A stretch of DNA of 64,000 nucleotides. Origin: Auanema rhodensis. Lineage: Eukaryota > Nematoda > Chromadorea > Rhabditida > Rhabditidae. The notes beneath the pieces are model-generated. The model searched no databases. It saw only the letters and a program-made list of their open reading frames with translations, and was not told the DNA's origin. The stretch is from the NCBI GenBank assembly GCA_964057225.1, contig OZ059896.1:12136501-12200500 (forward strand). Reading direction: 5' to 3'. The position numbers and the translations under genes were made by a program. The number at the start of each line of letters is the position of its first letter. Position 1 is the stretch's first letter. This document shows positions 27,441 to 41,556 of this stretch, piece by piece.

Positions 27441-29920
27441 TATATTTCTACCGCTATTTCATAATTTCATTTTTTAAATTTTTAATCATTAAAAAACATT
27501 TAAATTTCAATATTGTGATGCTCAAAAACTGAAACATTTAAATATTTTGTATTTTCTAAACCATTTCACTCCATCTCTTTCATTTAATTCCATATTTTAA
27601 ACAATTTTATATTTCTACCACGAATTCATAACTTCATTTTTTAAATTTTTGATCATTAAAAAACATTTAAATTTCAATGTTGTGATGCTCAAAAACTGAA
27701 ACAGTTGAATATTTTGTAATTTCTAAACCATTTTACTCCATCTCTTTCATTTAATTCCATATTTTAAACAATTTTATATTTCTACCACGAATTCATAACT
27801 TCATTTTTTAAATTTTTAATCATTAAAAAACATTTAAATTTCAATATTGTGATGCTCAAAAACTGAAACATTTAAATATTTTGTATTTTCTAAACCATTT
27901 CACTCCATCTCTTTCATTTAATTCCATATTTTAAACAATTTTATATTTCTACCACGAATTCATAACTTCATTTTTTAAATTTTTGATCATTAAAAAACAT
28001 TTAAATTTCAATATTGTGATGCTCAAAAACTGAAACAGTTGAATATTTTGTAATTTCTAAACCATTTTACTCCATCGCTTTTATTTAATTCCATATTTTA
28101 AACAATTTTATATTTCTACCGCTATTTCATAATTTCATTTTTTAAATTTTTAATCATTAAAAAACATTTAAATTTCAATATTGTGATGCTCAAAAACTGA
28201 AACATTTAAATATTTTGTATTTTCTAAACCATTTCACTCCATCTCTTTCATTTAATTCCATATTTTAAACAATTTTATATTTCTACCACGAATTCATAAC
28301 TTCATTTTTAAAATTTTTGATCATTAAAAAACATTTAAATTTCAATGTTGTGATGCTCAAAAACTGAAACAGTTGAATATTTTGTAATTTCTAAACCATT
28401 TTACTCCATCTCTTTCATTTAATTCCATATTTTAAACAATTTTATATTTCTACCACGAATTCATAACTTCATTTTTTAAATTTTTAATCATTAAAAAACA
28501 TTTAAATTTCAATATTGTGATGCTCAAAAACTGAAACAGTTGAATATTTTGTATTTTCTAAACCATTTTACTCCATCTATTTTATTTAATCCCACATTTT
28601 AAACAATTTTATATTTCTACCGCTGTTTCATAAATTCATTTTTTAAATTTTTGATCATTAAAAAACATTTAAATTTCAATATTGTGATGCTCAAAAACTG
28701 AAACATTTAAATATTTTGTATTTTCTAAACCATTTCACTCCATCTCTTTCATTTAATTCCATATTTTAAACAATTTTATATTTCTACCACGAATTCATAA
28801 ATTCATTTTTTAAATTTTTAATCATTAAAAAACATATAAATTTCAATATTGTGATGCTCAAAAACTGAAACATTTAAATATTTTGTATTTTCTAAACCAT
28901 TTCACTCCATCTCTTTCATTTAATTCCATATTTTAAACAATTTTATATTTCTACCACGAATTCATAACTTCATTTTTTAAATTTTTGATCATTAAAAAAC
29001 ATTTAAATTTCAATATTGTGATGCTCAAAAACTGAAACAGTTGAATATTTTGTAATTTCTAAACCATTTTACTCCATCGCTTTTATTTAATTCCATATTT
29101 TAAACAATTTTATATTTCTACCGCTATTTCATAATTTCATTTTTTAAATTTTTAATCATTAAAAAACATTTAAATTTCAATATTGTGATGCTCAAAAACT
29201 GAAACATTTAAATATTTTGTATTTTCTAAACCATTTCACTCCATCTCTTTCATTTAATTCCATATTTTAAACAATTTTATATTTCTACCACGAATTCATA
29301 ACTTCATTTTTTAAATTTTTGATCATTAAAAAACATTTAAATTTCAATGTTGTGATGCTCAAAAACTGAAACAGTTGAATATTTTGTAATTTCTAAACCA
29401 TTTTACTCCATCTCTTTCATTTAATTCCATATTTTAAACAATTTTATATTTCTACCACGAATTCATAACTTCATTTTTTAAATTTTTAATCATTAAAAAA
29501 CATTTAAATTTCAATATTGTGATGCTCAAAAACTGAAACATTTAAATATTTTGTATTTTCTAAACCATTTCACTCCATCTCTTTCATTTAATTCCATATT
29601 TTAAACAATTTTATATTTCTACCACGAATTCATAACTTCATTTTTTAAATTTTTGATCATTAAAAAACATTTAAATTTCAATATTGTGATGCTCAAAAAC
29701 TGAAACAGTTGAATATTTTGTAATTTCTAAACCATTTTACTCCATCGCTTTTATTTAATCCCATATTTTAAACAATTTTATATTTCTACCGCTATTTCAT
29801 AATTTCATTTTTTAAATTTTTAATCATTAAAAAACATTTAAATTTCAATATTGTGATGCTCAAAAACTGAAACATTTAAATATTTTGTATTTTCTAAACC
29901 ATTTCACTCCATCTCTTTCA
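26500..29920. repeat. Tandem higher-order repeat, 1670-bp unit
   Basis: About 1.7 kb at 26.5-28.2 kb recurs at 28.2-29.9 kb. Landmarks are the CTATTTTATTTAATCCC monomer (26907, 28577) and the CATTTTTAAAATTTTT variant (about 26634, 28304). The offset 1670 is 10 x 167, the same neighbourhood as the 1643-bp unit but without the short monomer. Confidence 0.7.
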
Positions 29921-32900
29921 TTTAATTCCATATTTTAAACAATTTTATATTTCTACCACGAATTCATAACTTCATTTTTTAAATTTTTGATCATTAAAAA
30001 ACATTTAAATTTCAATATTGTGATGCTCAAAAACTGAAACAGTTGAATATTTTGTAATTTCTAAACCATTTTACTCCATCGCTTTTATTTAATCCCATAT
30101 TTTAAACAATTTTATATTTCTACCACGAATTCATAACTTCATTTTTTAAATTTTTGATCATTAAAAAACATTTAAATTTCAATATTGTGATGCTCAAAAA
30201 CTGAAACAGTTGAATATTTTGTAATTTCTAAACCATTTTACTCCATCGCTTTTATTTAATTCCATATTTTAAACAATTTTATATTTCTACCGCTATTTCA
30301 TAATTTCATTTTTTAAATTTTTAATCATTAAAAAACATTTAAATTTCAATATTGTGATGCTCAAAAACTGAAACAGTTGAATATTTTGTAATTTCTAAAC
30401 CATTTTACTCCATCTCTTTCATTTAATTCCATATTTTAAACAATTTTATATTTCTACCACGAATTTATAACTTCATTTTTTAAATTTTTAATCATTAAAA
30501 AACATTTAAATTTCAATATTGTGATGCTCAAAAACTGAAACATTTAAATATTTTGTATTTTCTAAACCATTTCACTCCATCTCTTTCATTTAATTCCATA
30601 TTTTAAACAATTTTATATTTCTACCACGAATTCATAACTTCATTTTTAAAATTTTTGATCATTAAAAAACATTTAAATTTCAATGTTGTGATGCTCAAAA
30701 ACTGAAACAGTTGAATATTTTGTAATTTCTAAACCATTTTACTCCATCTCTTTCATTTAATTCCATATTTTAAACAATTTTATATTTCTACCACGAATTC
30801 ATAACTTCATTTTTTAAATTTTTAATCATTAAAAAACATTTAAATTTCAATATTGTGATGCTCAAAAACTGAAACAGTTGAATATTTTGTATTTTCTAAA
30901 CCATTTTACTCCATCTATTTTATTTAATCCCACATTTTAAACAATTTTATATTTCTACCGCTGTTTCATAAATTCATTTTTTAAATTTTTGATCATTAAA
31001 AAACATTTAAATTTCAATATTGTGATGCTCAAAAACTGAAACATTTAAATATTTTGTATTTTCTAAACCATTTCACTCCATCTCTTTCATTTAATTCCAT
31101 ATTTTAAACAATTTTATATTTCTACCACGAATTCATAAATTCATTTTTTAAATTTTTAATCATTAAAAAACATATAAATTTCAATATTGTGATGCTCAAA
31201 AACTGAAACATTTAAATATTTTGTATTTTCTAAACCATTTCACTCCATCTCTTTCATTTAATTCCATATTTTAAACAATTTTATATTTCTACCACGAATT
31301 CATAACTTCATTTTTTAAATTTTTGATCATTAAAAAACATTTAAATTTCAATATTGTGATGCTCAAAAACTGGAACAGTTGAATATTTTGTAATTTCTAA
31401 ACCATTTTACTCCATCGCTTTTATTTAATTCCATATTTTAAACAATTTTATATTTCTACCGCTATTTCATAATTTCATTTTTTAAATTTTTAATCATTAA
31501 AAAACATTTAAATTTCAATATTGTGATGCTCAAAAACTGAAACATTTAAATATTTTGTATTTTCTAAACCATTTTACTCCATCGCTTTTATTTAATCCCA
31601 TATTTTAAACAATTTTATATTTCTACCACGAATTCATAACTTCATTTTTTAAATTTTTGATCATTAAAAAACATTTAAATTTCAATGTTGTGATGCTCAA
31701 AAACTGAAACAGTTGAATATTTTGTAATTTCTAAACCATTTTACTCCATCGCTTTTATATTTCTACCGCTATTTCATAAATTCATTTTTTAAATTTTTAA
31801 TCATTAAAAAACATATAAATTTCAATATTGTGATGCTCAAAAACTGAAGCATTTAAATATTTTGTATTTTCTAAACCATTTCACTCCATCTCTTTCATTT
31901 AATTCCATATTTTAAACAATTTTATATTTCTACCACGAATTCATAAATTCATTTTTTAAATTTTTAATCATTAAAAAACATATAAATTTCAATATTGTGA
32001 TGCTCAAAAACTGAAACATTTAAATATTTTGTATTTTCTAAACCATTTCACTCCATCTCTTTCATTTAATTCCATATTTTAAACAATTTTATATTTCTAC
32101 CACGAATTCATAACTTCATTTTTTAAATTTTTGATCATTAAAAAACATTTAAATTTCAATATTGTGATGCTCAAAAACTGAAACAGTTGAATATTTTGTA
32201 ATTTCTAAACCATTTTACTCCATCGCTTTTATTTAATTCCATATTTTAAACAATTTTATATTTCTACCGCTATTTCATAATTTCATTTTTTAAATTTTTA
32301 ATCATTAAAAAACATTTAAATTTCAATATTGTGATGCTCAAAAACTGAAACATTTAAATATTTTGTATTTTCTAAACCATTTCACTCCATCTCTTTCATT
32401 TAATTCCATATTTTAAACAATTTTATATTTCTACCACGAATTCATAACTTCATTTTTTAAATTTTTGATCATTAAAAAACATTTAAATTTCAATGTTGTG
32501 ATGCTCAAAAACTGAAACAGTTGAATATTTTGTAATTTCTAAACCATTTTACTCCATCTCTTTCATTTAATTCCATATTTTAAACAATTTTATATTTCTA
32601 CCACGAATTCATAACTTCATTTTTTAAATTTTTAATCATTAAAAAACATTTAAATTTCAATATTGTGATGCTCAAAAACTGAAACATTTAAATATTTTGT
32701 ATTTTCTAAACCATTTCACTCCATCTCTTTCATTTAATTCCATATTTTAAACAATTTTATATTTCTACCACGAATTCATAACTTCATTTTTAAAATTTTT
32801 GATCATTAAAAAACATTTAAATTTCAATGTTGTGATGCTCAAAAACTGAAACAGTTGAATATTTTGTAATTTCTAAACCATTTTACTCCATCTCTTTCAT

Positions 32901-35900
32901 TTAATTCCATATTTTAAACAATTTTATATTTCTACCACGAATTCATAACTTCATTTTTTAAATTTTTAATCATTAAAAAACATTTAAATTTCAATATTGT
33001 GATGCTCAAAAACTGAAACAGTTGAATATTTTGTATTTTCTAAACCATTTTACTCCATCTATTTTATTTAATCCCACATTTTAAACAATTTTATATTTCT
33101 ACCGCTGTTTCATAAATTCATTTTTTAAATTTTTGATCATTAAAAAACATTTAAATTTCAATATTGTGATGCTCAAAAACTGAAACATTTAAATATTTTG
33201 TATTTTCTAAACCATTTCACTCCATCTCTTTCATTTAATTCCATATTTTAAACAATTTTATATTTCTACCACGAATTCATAAATTCATTTTTTAAATTTT
33301 TAATCAGTAAAAAACATATAAATTTCAATATTGTGATGCTCAAAAACTGAAACATTTAAATATTTTGTATTTTCTAAACCATTTCACTCCATCTCTTTCA
33401 TTTAATTCCATATTTTAAACAATTTTATATTTCTACCACGAATTCATAACTTCATTTTTTAAATTTTTGATCATTAAAAAACATTTAAATTTCAATATTG
33501 TGATGCTCAAAAACTGAAACAGTTGAATATTTTGTAATTTCTAAACCATTTTACTCCATCGCTTTTATTTAATTCCATATTTTAAACAATTTTATATTTC
33601 TACCGCTATTTCATAATTTCATTTTTTAAATTTTTAATCATTAAAAAACATTTAAATTTCAATATTGTGATGCTCAAAAACTGAAACATTTAAATATTTT
33701 GTATTTTCTAAACCATTTCACTCCTTCTCTTTCATTTAATTCCATATTTTAAACAATTTTATATTTCTACCACGAATTCATAAATTCATTTTTTAAATTT
33801 TTAATCATTAAAAAACATATAAATTTCAATATTGTGATGCTCAAAAACTGAAACATTTAAATATTTTGTATTTTCTAAACCATTTCACTCCATCTCTTTC
33901 ATTTAATTCCATATTTTAAACAATTTTATATTTCTACCACGAATTCATAACTTCATTTTTTAAATTTTTGATCATTAAAAAACATTTAAATTTCAATATT
34001 GTGATGCTCAAAAACTGAAACAGTTGAATATTTTGTAATTTCTAAACCATTTTACTCCATCGCTTTTATTTAATTCCATATTTTAAACAATTTTATATTT
34101 CTACCGCTATTTCATAATTTCATTTTTTAAATTTTTAATCATTAAAAAACATTTAAATTTCAATATTGTGATGCTCAAAAACTGAAACATTTAAATATTT
34201 TGTATTTTCTAAACCATTTCACTCCATCTCTTTCATTTAATTCCATATTTTAAACAATTTTATATTTCTACCACGAATTCATAACTTCATTTTTTAAATT
34301 TTTAATCATTAAAAAACATTTAAATTTCAATATTGTGATGCTCAAAAACTGAAACAGTTGAATATTTTGTAATTTCTAAACCATTTTACTCCATCTCTTT
34401 CATTTAATCCCACATTTTAAACAATTTTATATTTCTACCGCTGTTTCATAAATTCATTTTTTAAATTTTTGATCATTAAAAAACATTTAAATTTCAATAT
34501 TGTGATGCTCAAAAACTGAAACATTTAAATATTTTGTATTTTCTAAACCATTTCACTCCATCTCTTTCATTTAATTCCATATTTTAAACAATTTTATATT
34601 TCTACCACGAATTCATAAATTCATTTTTTAAATTTTTAATCATTAAAAAACATATAAATTTCAATATTGTGATGCTCAAAAACTGAAACATTTAAATATT
34701 TTGTATTTTCTAAACCATTTCACTCCATCTCTTTCATTTAATTCCATATTTTAAACAATTTTATATTTCTACCACGAATTCATAACTTCATTTTTTAAAT
34801 TTTTGATCATTAAAAAACATTTAAATTTCAATATTGTGATGCTCAAAAACTGAAACAGTTGAATATTTTGTAATTTCTAAACCATTTTACTCCATCGCTT
34901 TTATTTAATTCCATATTTTAAACAATTTTATATTTCTACCACGAATTCATAACTTCATTTTTTAAATTTTTGATCATTAAAAAACATTTAAATTTCAATA
35001 TTGTGATGCTCAAAAACTGAAACAGTTGAATATTTTGTATTTTCTAAACCATTTTACTCCATCGCTTTTATATTTCTACCGCTATTTCATAAATTCATTT
35101 TTTAAATTTTTAATCATTAAAAAACATTTAAATTTCAATATTGTGATGCTCAAAAACTGAAACAGTTGAATATTTTGTAATTTCTAAACCATTTTACTCC
35201 ATCGCTTTTATTTAATTCCATATTTTAAACAATTTTATATTTCTACCGCTATTTCATAATTTCATTTTTTAAATTTTTAATCATTAAAAAACATTTAAAT
35301 TTCAATATTGTGATGCTCAAAAACTGAAACATTTAAATATTTTGTATTTTCTAAACCATTTCACTCCATCTCTTTCATTTAATTCCATATTTTAAACAAT
35401 TTTATATTTCTACCACAAATTCATAACTTCATTTTTTAAATTTTTGATCATTAAAAAACATTTAAATTTCAATGTTGTGATGCTCAAAAACTGAAACAGT
35501 TGAATATTTTGTAATTTCTAAACCATTTTACTCCATCGCTTTTATTTAATTCCATATTTTAAACAATTTTATATTTCTACCGCTATTTCATAATTTCATT
35601 TTTTAAATTTTTAATCATTAAAAAACATTTAAATTTCAATATTGTGATGCTCAAAAACTGAAACATTTAAATATTTTGTATTTTCTAAACCATTTCACTC
35701 CATCTCTTTCATTTAATTCCATATTTTAAACAATTTTATATTTCTACCACGAATTCATAACTTCATTTTTAAAATTTTTGATCATTAAAAAACATTTAAA
35801 TTTCAATGTTGTGATGCTCAAAAACTGAAACAGTTGAATATTTTGTAATTTCTAAACCATTTTACTCCATCTCTTTCATTTAATTCCATATTTTAAACAA

Positions 35901-38900
35901 TTTTATATTTCTACCACGAATTCATAACTTCATTTTTTAAATTTTTAATCATTAAAAAACATTTAAATTTCAATATTGTGATGCTCAAAAACTGAAACAG
36001 TTGAATATTTTGTATTTTCTAAACCATTTTACTCCATCTATTTTATTTAATCCCACATTTTAAACAATTTTATATTTCTACCGCTGTTTCATAAATTCAT
36101 TTTTTAAATTTTTGATCATTAAAAAACATTTAAATTTCAATATTGTGATGCTCAAAAACTGAAACATTTAAATATTTTGTATTTTCTAAACCATTTCACT
36201 CCATCTCTTTCATTTAATTCCATATTTTAAACAATTTTATATTTCTACCACGAATTCATAAATTCATTTTTTAAATTTTTAATCATTAAAAAACATATAA
36301 ATTTCAATATTGTGATGCTCAAAAACTGAAACATTTAAATATTTTGTATTTTCTAAACCATTTCACTCCATCTCTTTCATTTAATTCCATATTTTAAACA
36401 ATTTTATATTTCTACCACGAATTCATAACTTCATTTTTTAAATTTTTGATCATTAAAAAACATTTAAATTTCAATATTGTGATGCTCAAAAACTGAAACA
36501 GTTGAATATTTTGTAATTTCTAAACCATTTTACTCCATCGCTTTTATTTAATTCCATATTTTAAACAATTTTATATTTCTACCGCTATTTCATAATTTCA
36601 TTTTTTAAATTTTTAATCATTAAAAAACATTTAAATTTCAATATTGTGATGCTCAAAAACTGAAACATTTAAATATTTTGTATTTTCTAAACCATTTCAC
36701 TCCATCTCTTTCATTTAATTCCATATTTTAAACAATTTTATATTTCTACCACGAATTCATAACTTCATTTTTTAAATTTTTGATCATTAAAAAACATTTA
36801 AATTTCAATGTTGTGATGCTCAAAAACTGAAACAGTTGAATATTTTGTAATTTCTAAACCATTTTACTCCATCTCTTTCATTTAATTCCATATTTTAAAC
36901 AATTTTATATTTCTACCACGAATTCATAACTTCATTTTTTAAATTTTTAATCATTAAAAAACATTTAAATTTCAATATTGTGATGCTCAAAAACTGAAAC
37001 ATTTAAATATTTTGTATTTTCTAAACCATTTCACTCCATCTCTTTCATTTAATTCCATATTTTAAACAATTTTATATTTCTACCACGAATTCATAACTTC
37101 ATTTTTTAAATTTTTGATCATTAAAAAACATTTAAATTTCAATATTGTGATGCTCAAAAACTGAAACAGTTGAATATTTTGTAATTTCTAAACCATTTTA
37201 CTCCATCGCTTTTATTTAATCCCATATTTTAAACAATTTTATATTTCTACCGCTATTTCATAATTTCATTTTTTAAATTTTTAATCATTAAAAAACATTT
37301 AAATTTCAATATTGTGATGCTCAAAAACTGAAACATTTAAATATTTTGTATTTTCTAAACCATTTCACTCCATCTCTTTCATTTAATTCCATATTTTAAA
37401 CAATTTTATATTTCTACCACGAATTCATAACTTCATTTTTTAAATTTTTGATCATTAAAAAACATTTAAATTTCAATATTGTGATGCTCAAAAACTGAAA
37501 CAGTTGAATATTTTGTAATTTCTAAACCATTTTACTCCATCGCTTTTATTTAATCCCATATTTTAAACAATTTTATATTTCTACCACGAATTCATAACTT
37601 CATTTTTTAAATTTTTGATCATTAAAAAACATTTAAATTTCAATATTGTGATGCTCAAAAACTGAAACAGTTGAATATTTTGTAATTTCTAAACCATTTT
37701 ACTCCATCGCTTTTATTTAATTCCATATTTTAAACAATTTTATATTTCTACCGCTATTTCATAATTTCATTTTTTAAATTTTTAATCATTAAAAAACATT
37801 TAAATTTCAATATTGTGATGCTCAAAAACTGAAACAGTTGAATATTTTGTAATTTCTAAACCATTTTACTCCATCTCTTTCATTTAATTCCATATTTTAA
37901 ACAATTTTATATTTCTACCACGAATTCATAACTTCATTTTTTAAATTTTTAATCATTAAAAAACATTTAAATTTCAATATTGTGATGCTCAAAAACTGAA
38001 ACATTTAAATATTTTGTATTTTCTAAACCATTTCACTCCATCTCTTTCATTTAATTCCATATTTTAAACAATTTTATATTTCTACCACGAATTCATAACT
38101 TCATTTTTAAAATTTTTGATCATTAAAAAACATTTAAATTTCAATGTTGTGATGCTCAAAAACTGAAACAGTTGAATATTTTGTAATTTCTAAACCATTT
38201 TACTCCATCTCTTTCATTTAATTCCATATTTTAAACAATTTTATATTTCTACCACGAATTCATAACTTCATTTTTTAAATTTTTAATCATTAAAAAACAT
38301 TTAAATTTCAATATTGTGATGCTCAAAAACTGAAACAGTTGAATATTTTGTATTTTCTAAACCATTTTACTCCATCTATTTTATTTAATCCCACATTTTA
38401 AACAATTTTATATTTCTACCGCTGTTTCATAAATTCATTTTTTAAATTTTTGATCATTAAAAAACATTTAAATTTCAATATTGTGATGCTCAAAAACTGA
38501 AACATTTAAATATTTTGTATTTTCTAAACCATTTCACTCCATCTCTTTCATTTAATTCCATATTTTAAACAATTTTATATTTCTATCACGAATTCATAAA
38601 TTCATTTTTTAAATTTTTAATCATTAAAAAACATATAAATTTCAATATTGTGATGCTCAAAAACTGAAACATTTAAATATTTTGTATTTTCTAAACCATT
38701 TCACTCCATCTCTTTCATTTAATTCCATATTTTAAACAATTTTATATTTCTACCACGAATTCATAACTTCATTTTTTAAATTTTTGATCATTAAAAAACA
38801 TTTAAATTTCAATATTGTGATGCTCAAAAACTGAAACAGTTGAATATTTTGTAATTTCTAAACCATTTTACTCCATCGCTTTTATTTAATTCCATATTTT

Positions 38901-41556
38901 AAACAATTTTATATTTCTACCGCTATTTCATAATTTCATTTTTTAAATTTTTAATCATTAAAAAACATTTAAATTTCAATATTGTGATGCTCAAAAACTG
39001 AAACATTTAAATATTTTGTATTTTCTAAACCATTTTACTCCATCGCTTTTATTTAATCCCATATTTTAAACAATTTTATATTTCTACCACGAATTCATAA
39101 CTTCATTTTTTAAATTTTTGATCATTAAAAAACATTTAAATTTCAATGTTGTGATGCTCAAAAACTGAAACAGTTGAATATTTTGTAATTTCTAAACCAT
39201 TTTACTCCATCGCTTTTATATTTCTACCGCTATTTCATAAATTCATTTTTTAAATTTTTAATCATTAAAAAACATATAAATTTCAATATTGTGATGCTCA
39301 AAAACTGAAGCATTTAAATATTTTGTATTTTCTAAACCATTTCACTCCATCTCTTTCATTTAATTCCATATTTTAAACAATTTTATATTTCTACCACGAA
39401 TTCATAAATTCATTTTTCAAATTTTTAATCATTAAAAAACATATAAATTTCAATATTGTGATGCTCAAAAACTGAAACATTTAAATATTTTGTATTTTCT
39501 AAACCATTTCACTCCATCTCTTTCATTTAATTCCATATTTTAAACAATTTTATATTTCTACCACGAATTCATAACTTCATTTTTTAAATTTTTGATCATT
39601 AAAAAACATTTAAATTTCAATATTGTGATGCTCAAAAACTGAAACAGTTGAATATTTTGTAATTTCTAAACCATTTTACTCCATCGCTTTTATTTAATTC
39701 CATATTTTAAACAATTTTATATTTCTACCGCTATTTCATAATTTCATTTTTTAAATTTTTAATCATTAAAAAACATTTAAATTTCAATATTGTGATGCTC
39801 AAAAACTGAAACATTTAAATATTTTGTATTTTCTAAACCATTTCACTCCATCTCTTTCATTTAATTCCATATTTTAAACAATTTTATATTTCTACCACGA
39901 ATTCATAACTTCATTTTTTAAATTTTTGATCATTAAAAAACATTTAAATTTCAATGTTGTGATGCTCAAAAACTGAAACAGTTGAATATTTTGTAATTTC
40001 TAAACCATTTTACTCCATCTCTTTCATTTAATTCCATATTTTAAACAATTTTATATTTCTACCACGAATTCATAACTTCATTTTTTAAATTTTTAATCAT
40101 TAAAAAACATTTAAATTTCAATATTGTGATGCTCAAAAACTGAAACATTTAAATATTTTGTATTTTCTAAACCATTTCACTCCATCTCTTTCATTTAATT
40201 CCATATTTTAAACAATTTTATATTTCTACCACGAATTCATAACTTCATTTTTAAAATTTTTGATCATTAAAAAACATTTAAATTTCAATGTTGTGATGCT
40301 CAAAAACTGAAACAGTTGAATATTTTGTAATTTCTAAACCATTTTACTCCATCTCTTTCATTTAATTCCATATTTTAAACAATTTTATATTTCTACCACG
40401 AATTCATAACTTCATTTTTTAAATTTTTAATCATTAAAAAACATTTAAATTTCAATATTGTGATGCTCAAAAACTGAAACAGTTGAATATTTTGTATTTT
40501 CTAAACCATTTTACTCCATCTATTTTATTTAATCCCACATTTTAAACAATTTTATATTTCTACCGCTGTTTCATAAATTCATTTTTTAAATTTTTGATCA
40601 TTAAAAAACATTTAAATTTCAATATTGTGATGCTCAAAAACTGAAACATTTAAATATTTTGTATTTTCTAAACCATTTCACTCCATCTCTTTCATTTAAT
40701 TCCATATTTTAAACAATTTTATATTTCTACCACGAATTCATAAATTCATTTTTTAAATTTTTAATCATTAAAAAACATATAAATTTCAATATTGTGATGC
40801 TCAAAAACTGAAACATTTAAATATTTTGTATTTTCTAAACCATTTCACTCCATCTCTTTCATTTAATTCCATATTTTAAACAATTTTATATTTCTACCAC
40901 GAATTCATAACTTCATTTTTTAAATTTTTGATCATTAAAAAACATTTAAATTTCAATATTGTGATGCTCAAAAACTGAAACAGTTGAATATTTTGTAATT
41001 TCTAAACCATTTTACTCCATCGCTTTTATTTAATTCCATATTTTAAACAATTTTATATTTCTACCGCTATTTCATAATTTCATTTTTTAAATTTTTAATC
41101 ATTAAAAAACATTTAAATTTCAATATTGTGATGCTCAAAAACTGAAAAATTTAAATATTTTGTATTTTCTAAACCATTTCACTCCTTCTCTTTCATTTAA
41201 TTCCATATTTTAAACAATTTTATATTTCTACCACGAATTCATAAATTCATTTTTTAAATTTTTAATCATTAAAAAACATATAAATTTCAATATTGTGATG
41301 CTCAAAAACTGAAACATTTAAATATTTTGTATTTTCTAAACCATTTCACTCCATCTCTTTCATTTAATTCCATATTTTAAACAATTTTATATTTCTACCA
41401 CGAATTCATAACTTCATTTTTTAAATTTTTGATCATTAAAAAACATTTAAATTTCAATATTGTGATGCTCAAAAACTGAAACAGTTGAATATTTTGTAAT
41501 TTCTAAACCATTTTACTCCATCGCTTTTATTTAATTCCATATTTTAAACAATTTTA
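28030..41556. repeat. Large higher-order duplication at 7461 bp
   Basis: About 6 kb at 28.03-34.09 kb recurs at 35.49-41.55 kb. Exact landmark offsets of 7461 include CTCCTTCTCT (33721, 41182), CTGAAGCATTT (31844, 39305), CATTTTTAAAA (28303, 35764) and the CTATTTT marker monomers (28577/36038, 30915/38376, 33059/40520). 7461 equals 43 x 167 + 2 x 140. Isolated private changes (for example CAGTAAAAAAC near 33306 and TTTTTCAAATT near 39414) show that the copies are not an artefact of one sequence repeated verbatim. Confidence 0.82.
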
